A stretch of 64,000 nt of DNA from Hahella chejuensis KCTC 2396 (GCF_000012985.1 NC_007645.1:2696501-2760500), one strand, 5' to 3'; positions 34,022 to 42,731 are shown, counted from the stretch's first letter. Numbers and translations are program-made. Notes: a model not told the origin generated them from the sequence alone.

Positions 34022-35349
34022 ACTTCGCGTTTGCCGGGCAAGTCTCCGCCGAGGGCTTCAACGATGTGCCTGATTTTTACAACGGACTCATTGTATTCCG
34101 CAAGGCATTTAGAGTCCGCAACGATGCCGCCTCCGCCCCATACATGCATGTCGCCCTGTCGACAGGTCATGGTGCGGATGGCGATATTGCTGTCCATGCG
34201 TCCGTCATTGGACAGGTAAAATACGCTGCCGCAATAAACGCTGCGCGCGTGACCTTCCAGTTCATCAATGATTTCCATCGCCCGCTTCTTGGGGGCGCCT
34301 GTAATCGATCCGCCTGGCGAACAGGAGATCAGGGCGGCGAAGGGGGAGACATCGTCGCGCAGGGTGGAAGTCACCGTACTGACCAGGTGATGAACATTGC
34401 TGTAGGTTTCCAGAGCGCAGAGCTTTTCGACTTTGACGCTACCGATATTGGAAATCTTACCCAGATCGTTGCGCAGAAGATCTACGATCATTACGTTTTC
34501 AGCTCGGTCCTTGGGACTGGAGGTAAGGTCCTCAATGTGGCGAAAATCGTCGTCGGCGCTGGCTCCGCGCGGGCGGGTGCCTTTGATGGGTTTGGTGACG
34601 ACATCGCGGTCCTGCACCGTAAGAAACTTCTCCGGCGAGAAGCAAAGCAGATCGCCCTGACCACTGCGGAAAAAGGCGGAGTAGGGAGCTTTGGCCACCT
34701 GTCTGACTTTTATATAGGCTTCCAAAGGATCGCCTGTATAAGCGCCTGAAAAACGTTGTGTCAGGTTAATTTGATAGCAATCCCCAGCGAGAATGTATTT
34801 CTTGATTCTGGCGAATTCGTTTGCGTACTGTTCGTAGCTCCAGTCAGGCGAAATCGCTCGCGTTACGCTAAAGGTCTCTGTGGCGGGGCGCCCTTGCTGC
34901 AACAGGCTTTGGAATGCCGCATCCCCGAACCCGGTAATAATTTGTTTATCGTGTTCTACGACCAGGTAATGATCGTAAGCGCCAATGCAGGCGGAGGGAA
35001 AAATGGATTTTCGACGCCAGTTACGGTCGCCAAGCAGTTGATTGCGTCCAAATTCGTAGCTAATGAATCCGATCAGGCCCCCCTTGAAACAAGGGGTCGG
35101 TCGGACAGCGCGTGGGAGCTGGGCAAGCGCCAGCAGGTCGGTATAGGAGATGGACGTCTCCGTCTCATCGGGACGAGTAAGAAAGTGGTCGTTTTCCTGA
35201 CTGCGAACTATCCATTCCGGATCGCAGGCGATAATTTCAAAGGCGCGTCCCTCCTGGGTTCGACTGTCCAGCCAACAAAAGCCCGGACGGGAAGATAGCG
35301 AGTGAATGACGGCGTTATAGTCTGCGTAGGGAATAGTGAAAACTGACAT
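34018..35349 (-). CDS. pabB: aminodeoxychorismate synthase component I
   Basis: A 443-residue chorismate-binding enzyme. The N-terminal anthranilate synthase-like domain ([17 protein letters not shown]) is followed by the chorismate-binding core with [38 protein letters not shown] and [12 protein letters not shown] near residues 260-390. PabB with PabA aminates chorismate to 4-amino-4-deoxychorismate for folate. ATG 35349 gives an N-terminus like family members; an upstream in-frame ATG at 35412 would add 21 residues. That added stretch encodes a terminator hairpin (35369-35390), which favours the shorter start and suggests a regulated leader. pabA is not in the window. Confidence 0.9.
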   Translation of the reverse strand: MSVFTIPYADYNAVIHSLSSRPGFCWLDSRTQEGRAFEIIACDPEWIVRSQENDHFLTRPDETETSISYTDLLALAQLPRAVRPTPCFKGGLIGFISYEFGRNQLLGDRNWRRKSIFPSACIGAYDHYLVVEHDKQIITGFGDAAFQSLLQQGRPATETFSVTRAISPDWSYEQYANEFARIKKYILAGDCYQINLTQRFSGAYTGDPLEAYIKVRQVAKAPYSAFFRSGQGDLLCFSPEKFLTVQDRDVVTKPIKGTRPRGASADDDFRHIEDLTSSPKDRAENVMIVDLLRNDLGKISNIGSVKVEKLCALETYSNVHHLVSTVTSTLRDDVSPFAALISCSPGGSITGAPKKRAMEIIDELEGHARSVYCGSVFYLSNDGRMDSNIAIRTMTCRQGDMHVWGGGGIVADSKCLAEYNESVVKIRHIVEALGGDLPGKREV

Positions 35350-35368
35350 CAACAAATATTGGCCTGGT

Positions 35369-35402
35369 AAAAAAGCGCCTCTTCCGGCGCCCGATAAGCG
35401 CC
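35369..35402 (-). promoter_or_regulatory. attenuator-like leader of pabB
   Basis: On the minus strand three GC-rich blocks follow one another: GGCGC (35402-35398), GCGCC (35390-35386) and GGCGC (35379-35375), then six T (35374-35369). Blocks two and three make a terminator with a six-base loop. Blocks one and two make the alternative hairpin that would prevent it. This lies 20 bases before the preferred pabB start. An ATG at 35412 opens MSHWRLSG in frame across it. The arrangement is seen directly; regulation is inference. Confidence 0.5.
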
Positions 35403-35818
35403 AGTGGCTCATTAATCCGACATTCTAACCCTCCGGCTTCCATTTTTCAGGCGCTCGGACGGCGGCGTTTCGCGGCCGGACTTCTTATTGTCTTACGTCT
35501 ATTGGCTTTAGCGGTCTCAAAAGACTGCGGAATTGTAGTGTTAGCGAGCGCATATTTGAAGTTGCTCACGTTTTTAAGTCGCTGGCGATGGCGTTTCGAT
35601 CTGGAAATGGGCCGCAGTTCTTCGTTTGGTTGAGCCCAAGGGGAAGGGATTCACGAGAGGGAAATGTTCAAAAGGCGTTTTTGGGTAGGGCTTGTCGGAA
35701 CGTATATAGGCCAGATGGCCAAATACTGTCTACCCGTTAACACTTCTTAACAAATGGCGTGTTTTCTGTAATTTCATTCACGGATTCGCCGGTAACACAA
35801 CCCTACACTGGCCCCGTG

Positions 35819-35860
35819 ATTGTGAAACACAAAACAAACAAAAACGAAACGTTTCACAAT
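35819..35860. promoter_or_regulatory. perfect 10-base inverted repeat, likely operator
   Basis: ATTGTGAAAC (35819-35828) and its exact reverse complement GTTTCACAAT (35851-35860) are separated by an A-rich 22 bases. The centre-to-centre distance is 32 bases, about three DNA turns, which suits cooperative binding of a dimer or two dimers. It lies about 240 bases upstream of the DUF6160-like gene. Confidence 0.5.
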
Positions 35861-36000
35861 ACTCAGGCGGTTGTAATTAGACGCTAATTGTTTGTTTTTA
35901 AATGGAATTCTAGACGCATATTAATAATATGGAAACTGTGAGAGTAATCACGGAAAACCAATGAAGCGTAAACTAAATTAACAATCGCTCAGAATTATTC

Positions 36001-36035
36001 GGTCGGTTGTCGAACAATTTGTTCGATTGTTGACC
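36001..36035. promoter_or_regulatory. hairpin/palindrome in the leader of the DUF6160-like gene
   Basis: CGAACAA-T-TTGTTCG (36011-36025) is a perfect palindrome with a one-base centre. Outer GGTC/GACC pairing extends it to 36001-36035 with an internal loop. It ends about 60 bases before the ATG, so it could be an operator or a stabilising 5' mRNA hairpin. Confidence 0.45.
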
Positions 36036-36096
36036 GGTAATCTGAAGCTCACGAGAGTTTCCTGAAATTAAAAAAATAAACATTAGGAGAATTTTA

Positions 36097-36651
36097 ATGA
36101 AAGGCCTGAAAAAATTAGTTTTGGTATCTGCTATTGCTGCTGCTCCTCTGGCGGCTCAAGCTGAACTGAAAGCAGTTGACGACGCTGTACTGGCGGACGT
36201 TTCCGGTCAAAGCGGATTGGTCATCGAAGCCGGCTTCGGTTCTTTGACTTACTCAGACATCGCTGTAATCGCTGACAGCGACTGGGATACTGACGCAGGC
36301 ATCCACATCGACGCGTTCAAATGGGAAGTTGACGTAGAAGCATGGGATTCCGCTTCTAACGCTACTCTGGGCGCTTCTACTGGCGCGCTGGGCGGCTTCA
36401 TCGCAAAAGACATCTCCATCAACGGTAGCGTTGACGTCACTATCGATGCTCTGGCTGACGCAGCCACTCTGGGCACCACCAACCTGGGTGGTATCGGCAT
36501 CACCTTCGCAAACTCCGACATCAACATGCGCGTAGGCGACATGGGTGTTTACCTGAACCAGACTGGTCTGGGTCAAGTTAACAGCATGGGTTCTGTTGAA
36601 ATCATCGGTATGAACCTGGACGGTCTTGAACTGGTTGTTCACGGTAACTAA
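36097..36651 (+). CDS. exported DUF6160/FilA-like protein
   Basis: A 184-residue protein with a clear signal peptide (residues 1-22, cleavage after AQA). The mature start ELKAVDDAVLADVSGQSG is the hallmark I associate with the DUF6160 (FilA-like) family: an E-L-K/x-x-D/N-D...L-x-D-V-x-G-Q block. The rest is beta-rich, Asp/Gly/Asn-rich, acidic and lysine-poor, with no cysteines. AGGAG lies upstream of the ATG. Codon choice is biased towards CTG, GGC, GAC and similar codons, suggesting high expression, and a strong terminator follows. Inference: an abundant secreted or surface protein. Confidence 0.75.
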   Translation: MKGLKKLVLVSAIAAAPLAAQAELKAVDDAVLADVSGQSGLVIEAGFGSLTYSDIAVIADSDWDTDAGIHIDAFKWEVDVEAWDSASNATLGASTGALGGFIAKDISINGSVDVTIDALADAATLGTTNLGGIGITFANSDINMRVGDMGVYLNQTGLGQVNSMGSVEIIGMNLDGLELVVHGN

Positions 36652-36687
36652 TACCGGGCGGACCTGAGGGTCAGCCGATTGATGAGG

Positions 36688-36714
36688 AAAAGGCATCGTA
36701 TCAGATGCCTTTTC
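36688..36714 (+). terminator. strong terminator of the DUF6160-like gene
   Basis: AAAAGGCATC (36688-36697) pairs with GATGCCTTTT (36704-36713) with a six-base loop. Confidence 0.85.
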
Positions 36715-36894
36715 TTGCAAATATCTCTTAAGCATCCATTTGTTCTGCAGTATTAAAAATATCCTTTCTAAGACAGACGGCTTACGCATGGTCCCGGCGG
36801 ACATGGCGTCGCCCCTGATTCGCGCGGAGCGAGAAGCTCTGACGCGCCCGTAGTAACAAAAGGCTCTAGAGATGTAAGGAGTGTGGAGGGGAGT

Positions 36895-37458
36895 ATGAAA
36901 AAGACTGTGTTTGTTTGCGCAGCAGTGTTCTCCACGGCAGTAATGGCCGAACTAAAACCAATCAACGATCAGCAACTGAGTGACGTGGTGGGGCAGGCGG
37001 CTCCTGTTATCGAAATCAACGGCCAAGTCACTTATGAGGCGGTCGCCTACACCAATCCCGATGGGGTGCGGGAGGTGATTTATCCTGGTCAGACATCAAG
37101 CGATGGCGCGGTACATGACGATCACGTCTCTCTGCAGGGGATGACCTTTGGAACTCCGCGGACAGGAACGATTGTCGATCTGTTTACGGCCGTCTTGCCT
37201 TTGCGTTATGGCGAGATTGACACCAACGGAGACGGCGTAGAAGACCGCGGCGCAGCGATATTCAGTTTCCAGCCTAATGTAGGGCTCGGCACAGGGTTTA
37301 TGCCGCTGGATATCCAGCAGAGCGATACTTCTGTGAACATAGATGATCAGGTTTTTCTTACCAAGCAGGGGCTGGTGATTCTCAACGCCCCGATCAATAC
37401 GGATATTATTAATGTCGGCGCAGATGCCTATAAACTGACGCCGATAAAGATGTTCTGA
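36895..37458 (+). CDS. second exported protein with the same mature N-terminal motif
   Basis: A 187-residue protein with a signal peptide at residues 1-18 (cleavage after VMA) and mature start ELKPINDQQLSDVVGQAAP, matching the motif of the upstream neighbour (ELKAVDDAVLADVSGQSG). GGAGGGGAG directly upstream supports ATG 36895 over GTG 36883. The body differs: it is beta-rich and contains DTNGDGVEDRG (near residues 108-118), resembling a calcium-binding loop. It shares a terminator region with the convergent gene at 37614. Function unknown; it is grouped with the FilA-like protein by motif and position. Confidence 0.7.
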   Translation: MKKTVFVCAAVFSTAVMAELKPINDQQLSDVVGQAAPVIEINGQVTYEAVAYTNPDGVREVIYPGQTSSDGAVHDDHVSLQGMTFGTPRTGTIVDLFTAVLPLRYGEIDTNGDGVEDRGAAIFSFQPNVGLGTGFMPLDIQQSDTSVNIDDQVFLTKQGLVILNAPINTDIINVGADAYKLTPIKMF

Positions 37459-37577
37459 AAATATCTGATTGCGTCAGGCTGGTATGGAAGCCTGTGTCTG
37501 GCGCGCCTGCTTTGATAATCAGCCGAAGCGAATAGTATTTGTCATCCGGCTGGTGCTTCTTATATGGCTCCGCAAAT

Positions 37578-37607
37578 AAAAAAGCTCACTGGGTCAGTGA
37601 GCTTTTT
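37578..37607. terminator. bidirectional terminator between convergent exported-protein genes
   Basis: AAAAAGCTCACTG (37579-37591) pairs with CAGTGAGCTTTTT (37595-37607) around a three-base loop. T runs are present on both strands, so it can end both converging transcripts. Confidence 0.88.
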
Positions 37608-37613
37608 GCGCTT

Positions 37614-38234
37614 CTACTGCTGGGGCATCGTCAGCGTCAGATCAAAACCGCCACTGTCCCGGGGAACTAAATCAATCATGCCGCCCTGGATTCGTTCGGG
37701 GATGATGATATTGTCCACGCCAGGTAGGTTGTTTCCGATGGTGATGGTCAACTGCTGACCGTTGGATTGCAGGTTCAACTGGTCGCCGTAAGGCAGTTGC
37801 GCCATGTCCGGGTTTAAGGGAGACAGAATCTGTTGGAATGTGAAGGCGCCATCTGGAATCACCAGGTCCGGATGAGGCAGCGGGCGTTCGCTCAGCGCCG
37901 CCAGTTCCGGCTGCGTATAAGGAATAAAGGCCAGCTCCCGTATCACTTGGGCGGCCGCTTCAGAAGAGTCCTCAAACTGCTGCTGGTCCACCGTCAATGC
38001 AGTGTTAAGCTCCGACTGCTCTTCCGCCTCCGTCTTCACGGGCTCGCCAGGTCCGATAGTGTAGGTGACGACCCGCTTCTTCTCCGGTTTTTTGGGGGTT
38101 GGAGTAACGATGATTGTGGAATCTTTGATGTAGGTGTCGGTCAACTCGCCGCTCGTCATTGATTTGACTTCAGCGCGGGCGGTCAGAACGAGGCCGGTGG
38201 CGGCCAATCCGAGCAAAATCCTTGAGTAGTTCAT
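37614..38234 (-). CDS. exported protein of unknown function linked to the FilA-like pair
   Basis: A 206-residue protein with a signal peptide at residues 1-21 (cleavage after ARA). A mature start EVKSMTSGELTDTYIKDSTI is followed by a Thr/Pro/Lys region (VTPTPKKPEKKR), an acidic Gln-rich helix, and a beta-rich C-terminus (LNLQSNGQQLTITIGNNLPG). It is convergent with the second FilA-like gene and ends within the shared terminator. The mature start is loosely similar to the E-L-K...D-x-x-L pattern of the neighbours. No enzyme motif was seen. Confidence 0.7.
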   Translation of the reverse strand: MNYSRILLGLAATGLVLTARAEVKSMTSGELTDTYIKDSTIIVTPTPKKPEKKRVVTYTIGPGEPVKTEAEEQSELNTALTVDQQQFEDSSEAAAQVIRELAFIPYTQPELAALSERPLPHPDLVIPDGAFTFQQILSPLNPDMAQLPYGDQLNLQSNGQQLTITIGNNLPGVDNIIIPERIQGGMIDLVPRDSGGFDLTLTMPQQ

Positions 38235-38496
38235 AGCAGCGCCGTGTTTTACAGTTTCGTGTTAAACGTAAATCTTCCAACAACCGATTCCCTTGCGCCC
38301 GCCGAACAGCATGCGTGGATAAAAAATAATTGCGTTCGGCCACAAGCGTTTAGGTGGAATCCAGTTTTACTGCGTATACTTACATTTTCAACCGATTGAT
38401 TCGCAAAAGCCACTGTATCGCGCGAATTTTGATTAATTTTTGTAAGCCTGTTACTTGGCCTGCAAAAGATAAGGACAGAAGTTAAGTAGTAGTTTT

Positions 38497-39489
38497 ATGG
38501 CAACCGGCATCAAGCATAAATCAGGCGCGCGCATTGGCGGTCAACTTGGGCGTCGCATCGATAAGTGGGTGGAAAAGCGCCTGCCGCCGGTGGAGGAAGT
38601 CACTCTTTCGCATCGGGCGATCTTTGTATTGCCTACGCGGTGGGGCGTTGGCTTTGTGATGTTGGCGGGGCTGATTCTTCTAACCGGGATCAACTATCAA
38701 AACTCCATGATTCTGGCTGTGGGTTTCTTTCTTATTTCCATTTTCGTGGTCAACATTCTTATCGCCTACCGAAATATGTCGGGACTGGTCATCCGCTTTC
38801 ATCGCGCGGCCTCCTGTTTCGCTGACGAACTGGCCGGGTTTGAATTTCTGGTGACGGCGTCGGAACATGGCTCCGCTGCAGTGCAACTTGGTTGGACGCC
38901 GGACAGTTATGTCACCTTGGATTTAGAACCGAATGCACAGCGGCGCGCGGTGATTGAATGCCGCTGTCGCAAACGAGGCTGGCTGACGCCAGGGCGCATG
39001 CTGATTACGTCTACTTATCCAATGGGACTGATTCGCGCCTGGTCCTGGCAGGACCTGAACGCCAAAGCGCTGGTTTATCCCAGGCCGGCGTCGCAACCGC
39101 AGTTCAAGTGGAGCGCTTCCCTGGCTGAAGGGGAAGGTAAGGGCGATTCACACATGGTGGGGCAGGAAGACTTCGCCGGGCTGCGCACTTATGTTCCCGG
39201 CGAGCCATTAACTAGAATTGCCTGGAAGAAGTATGCGCAGCAGGGGGAGTTGTACAGCAAGGAATTCAGTCAACCGGAATTGGACCCGGACTGGATTGAC
39301 TTTGATGCTTACCAGGGGATGGAAACAGAGCTGTGTCTGTCAATGCTGTGCGCCCAGATCCTGGAGCTGGAGCAAAAAGGAACGCCTTATGGATTGCGCA
39401 TGCCCGGCTGGGCGTGCGGGCCTGGCTCAGGACTTGAGCACCGCAATAAATGTCTGACCGCCCTGGCGAAGTATCCTGATCATGTTTAA
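38497..39489 (+). CDS. DUF58-domain membrane protein
   Basis: A 330-residue protein with two adjacent transmembrane helices (about residues 50-90). A vWA-like DUF58 region follows, carrying the signature DFAGLRTYVPGEPLTRIAWKKYAQ near residues 227-250. It overlaps the following tgpA gene by eight bases. Family knowledge: DUF58 proteins normally come in a trio MoxR ATPase, DUF58, transglutaminase, thought to assist folding or maturation of envelope proteins. The MoxR gene is missing upstream here; the 260 bases before this gene hold no ORF of that kind. Confidence 0.88.
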   Translation: MATGIKHKSGARIGGQLGRRIDKWVEKRLPPVEEVTLSHRAIFVLPTRWGVGFVMLAGLILLTGINYQNSMILAVGFFLISIFVVNILIAYRNMSGLVIRFHRAASCFADELAGFEFLVTASEHGSAAVQLGWTPDSYVTLDLEPNAQRRAVIECRCRKRGWLTPGRMLITSTYPMGLIRAWSWQDLNAKALVYPRPASQPQFKWSASLAEGEGKGDSHMVGQEDFAGLRTYVPGEPLTRIAWKKYAQQGELYSKEFSQPELDPDWIDFDAYQGMETELCLSMLCAQILELEQKGTPYGLRMPGWACGPGSGLEHRNKCLTALAKYPDHV

Positions 39490-41491
39490 GCGAAGTTTTG
39501 ATGAATCACCCGCTCTGGATACGCGGGCGCTGGTGTGGATGGTGGTTTCACTGGCCGCCGCCGCAGGCGCGCATTGGAACCATGTGCCGGTGTGGCTGCT
39601 TGGATTCGCATGTGTCTCCGTGTTTTGGCGCACCAGGGTATATCAGGGAAAATGGCCTGCGCCCTCGACCTGGGTGAAAGGCGGGGTCATGGTGGTCACC
39701 TCCGTAGCTTATGTGTTCTCTACGCAGGCGCAGTTTACGGTGGAGACGGCGGTTGGCTTTTTCGTGCTGGCTTATGCGCTGAAATTGCTTGAGCTGAATC
39801 AGCGGCGCGACGCCTTCCTGTTCAGTTTCATGACCTTGTTTTTGCTCTGCCTCGGCTTCCTGTTCAGCCAGTCCCTGTTCGTCAGTCTGTATATTCTCAT
39901 TGCAATGGGACTGAGCTTCGTCGCCTTGATGGCGGTGAACCAGTCGCTGAAGTCTCGCTCTATAGGCTCCACTTTCAAGGGTGTGTATGGCTCCATGGCT
40001 GTGGCGGCGCCTTTGTTGATCGTGATGTATCTGTTCTTTCCCCGCTTCGGACCCTTATGGGCGATGCCTCTGAAAAGCACCACCGCGTTTACCGGGCTTG
40101 ATGAAACCATGTCGCCGGGAGACGTGGCGAATCTTGCGCAGTCAGGCGAGCGCGCTTTTCGAATCGTGTTTAACGGACAGCGACCGGCGTACCGGGATCT
40201 TTACTGGCGCGCTTTGATCTTGGACCGCTATGACGGAACGAGCTGGAAGCGCTCATTCAGTCAAACTAATCGCGACAGACAGGGTGCGGTTAGACCGGGC
40301 GCCAGAACCCAGACAGAACAATGGGACTATGAGGTGCTGCTGGAGCCCCATAATCGTGAATGGGGCTTTGCGCTGGACGACGCCAAGGTGGCGCGGGGCG
40401 CGCCTTTCTCGACGCCGGATCAGCTGGTGAGATTCATGAGAGACGTGAAGTCCCCTGAGTGGTACCGCGTCATCAATCAGGCGGAGGAATATAGGGAAAG
40501 CGATCAAAGCTTCGCCCGCTTCAGCGGCTTGCCGCAGGGCTCGAATCCGCGCGCAGCGGAATGGGCCAGACAGTTGCGTGAAACGTCGCCCGACGCCGCG
40601 ACTTTTATAAAAACCGTATTGACGCATTTTAACGAGGAGCCGTACGCCTATACATTGTCGCCGCCATTACTGACTTCGCAGCATAGAATCGACGAGTTTT
40701 TCTTCGACACGCGTCGCGGCTTTTGCGAGCATTACGCCAGTACGATGGCGTTCATTCTGCGCGCGGCTAACATCCCATCGCGAGTGTTGGCCGGGTATCA
40801 AGGCGGAGAGTGGAACGAACAGGGTGGCTTTCTGGTGGTGCATCAGTATGATGCCCATGCCTGGGTGGAGGCATGGTTGCCAGAGCGCGGCTGGGTGCGT
40901 GTCGATCCGACGGCGGCGGTGGCGCCGCAAAGGGTGGAGTCGGGTATTAGAGACGCTGTCGCGGAAGAGGGCACGTTCCTGCAAAATACACCGCTGTCCC
41001 TGGCCAGATATAACCATATCGGCATTTTCGCCTGGGTGACCAATAATCTGGAATACATGAATTACATGTGGCAGAAATGGGTCGTCAACTACGATCAGGA
41101 GAAGCAGAGCAGTTTCTTCAAACGCTGGTTTGGCGATAGCGACATAAAGACGATGCTGATGATACTCGCAGGCGTCTCCGTGGCGGTCTTTCTGGCGCTG
41201 TCATTACTGACCCTCAAGGCGGAGTGGCGGCGCAATAAAGGCGATCCCATGGTGCGTTTGTATCGATCTCTTTTGAGTCGAATGCATAAGAAGGGGCTGG
41301 TTCTGGATGCTGGACTGACGCCGGGACAGGCATTGGCGCTGGCGACTAAAAAGTGGCCGCGGCAACGCAAAATGCTGCAGCAGATATTCAGCGAGTTTGA
41401 GCGAAACCTGTATGCGGACGACGCAGGCGGCGGCCCGGACAGAGTGCGTCGTCTGAAACGAGATATCAAGCAACTTGTGTTGACGCCTTGA
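39482..41491 (+). CDS. tgpA: TgpA-type membrane transglutaminase
   Basis: A 669-residue protein. About six N-terminal membrane segments (residues 15-200) form the TgpA N-terminal domain. The periplasmic transglutaminase core carries the triad Cys415 (RGFCEHYAS), His459 (YDAHAWVEAW) and Asp475 (VRVDPT). A final transmembrane helix near 555-580 and a cytoplasmic DUF4129-like tail follow. TgpA of P. aeruginosa is an essential-type periplasmic transglutaminase. Translation is coupled to the DUF58 gene by an eight-base overlap. A relic of the hairpin repeat lies 50 bases downstream. Confidence 0.9.
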   Translation: MFKRSFDESPALDTRALVWMVVSLAAAAGAHWNHVPVWLLGFACVSVFWRTRVYQGKWPAPSTWVKGGVMVVTSVAYVFSTQAQFTVETAVGFFVLAYALKLLELNQRRDAFLFSFMTLFLLCLGFLFSQSLFVSLYILIAMGLSFVALMAVNQSLKSRSIGSTFKGVYGSMAVAAPLLIVMYLFFPRFGPLWAMPLKSTTAFTGLDETMSPGDVANLAQSGERAFRIVFNGQRPAYRDLYWRALILDRYDGTSWKRSFSQTNRDRQGAVRPGARTQTEQWDYEVLLEPHNREWGFALDDAKVARGAPFSTPDQLVRFMRDVKSPEWYRVINQAEEYRESDQSFARFSGLPQGSNPRAAEWARQLRETSPDAATFIKTVLTHFNEEPYAYTLSPPLLTSQHRIDEFFFDTRRGFCEHYASTMAFILRAANIPSRVLAGYQGGEWNEQGGFLVVHQYDAHAWVEAWLPERGWVRVDPTAAVAPQRVESGIRDAVAEEGTFLQNTPLSLARYNHIGIFAWVTNNLEYMNYMWQKWVVNYDQEKQSSFFKRWFGDSDIKTMLMILAGVSVAVFLALSLLTLKAEWRRNKGDPMVRLYRSLLSRMHKKGLVLDAGLTPGQALALATKKWPRQRKMLQQIFSEFERNLYADDAGGGPDRVRRLKRDIKQLVLTP

Positions 41492-41540
41492 GTCGCTGGA
41501 ACGTCCTGATAAGGCCGGATTGCTGATAAACACATTTGGA

Positions 41541-41614
41541 TATGCCTGCGTGGCGGCGAGTCGCGGGAAACAGAGCCTCACCTATACGGGTCCTGACGGC
41601 GCAGACAAATAGAA
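41541..41614 (+). repeat. degenerate internal relic of the MITE-like hairpin repeat, copy B
   Basis: Aligns with the central part of copy A (32837-32914): TGCCTGCGTGGCGGCGAG, then TCGCGGGAAACAGAGCCT, then GCAGACAAATAGAA, with scattered substitutions. The outer AT-rich ends and the last hairpin's second arm are missing, and the internal hairpins no longer pair fully. It lies between tgpA and holB. Confidence 0.65.
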
Positions 41615-41640
41615 ACTGAATTGAACAGAATAGAGTACTG

Positions 41641-42648
41641 ATGTCCGATTTGACGGAAATATCCTTGGATCAACTTCCCTGGCTCAGCAAAACCTGGCGG
41701 GACTGGGTAGGACTGGCGCACAACGATAAAGTGCCTTCCGCTATTTTAGTGGCGGGGCAAAGCGGCGTTGGCAAGAATCGCCTGACTTCTGAATACGCCA
41801 AGTTTCTATTGTGTGAGCAGGCTAAGCGCCTTGAACGTCCCTGTGGCGATTGTCGCTCTTGTAAGTTGATAGAAGCGGGGACGCATCCCGATTTGCAATG
41901 GGTGGCCCCAGAGGACGGCGCCAAGGCCATAAAAATTGATCAGGTGCGCGGACTGGGAGATTTTATCTACGCCAAGCCGCAAATCTCCCGTCGCCGAATA
42001 TGCGTGCTCACCCCGGCGGAAGCGATGAACGCCTATTCCGCCAACGCCATATTGAAAACACTGGAAGAGCCGCCCGCCAGCGTCGTCATTCTGCTGGTCT
42101 CACAGCAAATCAGCCTGCTGTTGCCGACGATTCGCAGCCGCTGTCAGATCTATACGCTGGCTGCGCCAGATAGAGAGTCCGTCGTGAATTGGCTGACCCA
42201 ACTGGATGTGCCGAAAGAGCGCGCCTATAGTTTGACGGAAAGCGCCGGTGGTCGCCCTCTTACCGCTTTGGCATGGCACAGTCAGGACATACTGGAGTTA
42301 CGGGCGGAAGTATTGGCGGACTGGCTCAACTATCTGGAGGGGCGCGTGGATGCGTTTACCCTGGCGGAAACCTGGAGCAAGCTTGATCTTGAACGGCTGG
42401 CGGATTGGCTGGCTATCTGGCTGAAGCAACTGCTGACCGCCACGCAGATAGGTGAAGGTGAGGGGAGCGAGACGGAAGCGACTTTAGCGGGCGTGGGCGC
42501 ACGTCTGGATACTCAGCAGCTGGTTTCACTCTATGCTGAGCTAATCGAAATAAAGCGATCTTTGGTGGAGCAGCGCAACCTGAACCCGCAATTAATGTTG
42601 GAGAGCTGGTTGCTGGCGAATAAGCGTGTGCGCAAGCGCAGGAAATAA
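41641..42648 (+). CDS. holB: DNA polymerase III subunit delta'
   Basis: A 335-residue clamp-loader subunit. The P-loop region AGQSGVGKNR near residues 38-47 has Asn where ATP-binding relatives have Thr/Ser, in keeping with the non-ATPase role of delta'. Four zinc-binding cysteines lie in CEQAKRLERPCGDCRSC near 59-75, and the helix motif LKTLEEPPASVVILLVS near 138-154. It completes the clamp loader with HolA and DnaX to load the beta clamp. Its usual neighbours (tmk, pilZ, tatD) are absent. It lies between tgpA and a zinc-finger/TPR membrane protein. Confidence 0.92.
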   Translation: MSDLTEISLDQLPWLSKTWRDWVGLAHNDKVPSAILVAGQSGVGKNRLTSEYAKFLLCEQAKRLERPCGDCRSCKLIEAGTHPDLQWVAPEDGAKAIKIDQVRGLGDFIYAKPQISRRRICVLTPAEAMNAYSANAILKTLEEPPASVVILLVSQQISLLLPTIRSRCQIYTLAAPDRESVVNWLTQLDVPKERAYSLTESAGGRPLTALAWHSQDILELRAEVLADWLNYLEGRVDAFTLAETWSKLDLERLADWLAIWLKQLLTATQIGEGEGSETEATLAGVGARLDTQQLVSLYAELIEIKRSLVEQRNLNPQLMLESWLLANKRVRKRRK

Positions 42649-42654
42649 TCGCCT

Positions 42655-42679
42655 CTACCGAGTGAGTCATGTTCGGTAG
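42655..42679. terminator. hairpin after holB
   Basis: CTACCGA (42655-42661) pairs with TCGGTAG (42673-42679). There is no T run, so the terminator assignment is uncertain. Confidence 0.35.
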
Positions 42680-42689
42680 CTTCGCCTCT

Positions 42690-42731
42690 ATAGTGGCTAT
42701 ACGCTCGCAAATAGTGGCGATACGCTCGCAA
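42690..42731. repeat. tandem 21-base repeat, two copies
   Basis: ATAGTGGCTATACGCTCGCAA (42690-42710) is repeated at 42711-42731 with one T-to-G change. The submotif ATACGCTC occurs a third time near 42744. It lies in the holB downstream gap. Confidence 0.85.

Larger units (their letters stand above)
35413..36096. other. long regulatory region upstream of the DUF6160-like gene
   Basis: About 680 bases between the divergent pabB leader and the exported protein at 36097. No gene was found. Clear structures are the 10-base inverted repeat at 35819-35860 and the CGAACAA/TTGTTCG hairpin near 36011-36025, listed separately, and an AT-rich palindrome CATATT-AAT-AATATG near 35917-35931. The right half is AT-rich, as expected of a strong promoter, but no single -35/-10 pair stands out. 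Confidence 0.5.

Noticed and set aside
35903-35918. GG-N10-GC spacing resembling a sigma-54 promoter upstream of the DUF6160-like gene
   Set aside because: Only the four invariant bases match (TGGAATTCTAGACGCA); the TTGC context is absent and such spacing is expected by chance in a 680-base region.
35917-35931. Further end of the hairpin repeat (CATATTAATAATATG)
   Set aside because: About 12 bases match an AT-rich end, but the GGCA part of the terminal repeat is missing and the stretch is itself a simple AT palindrome.
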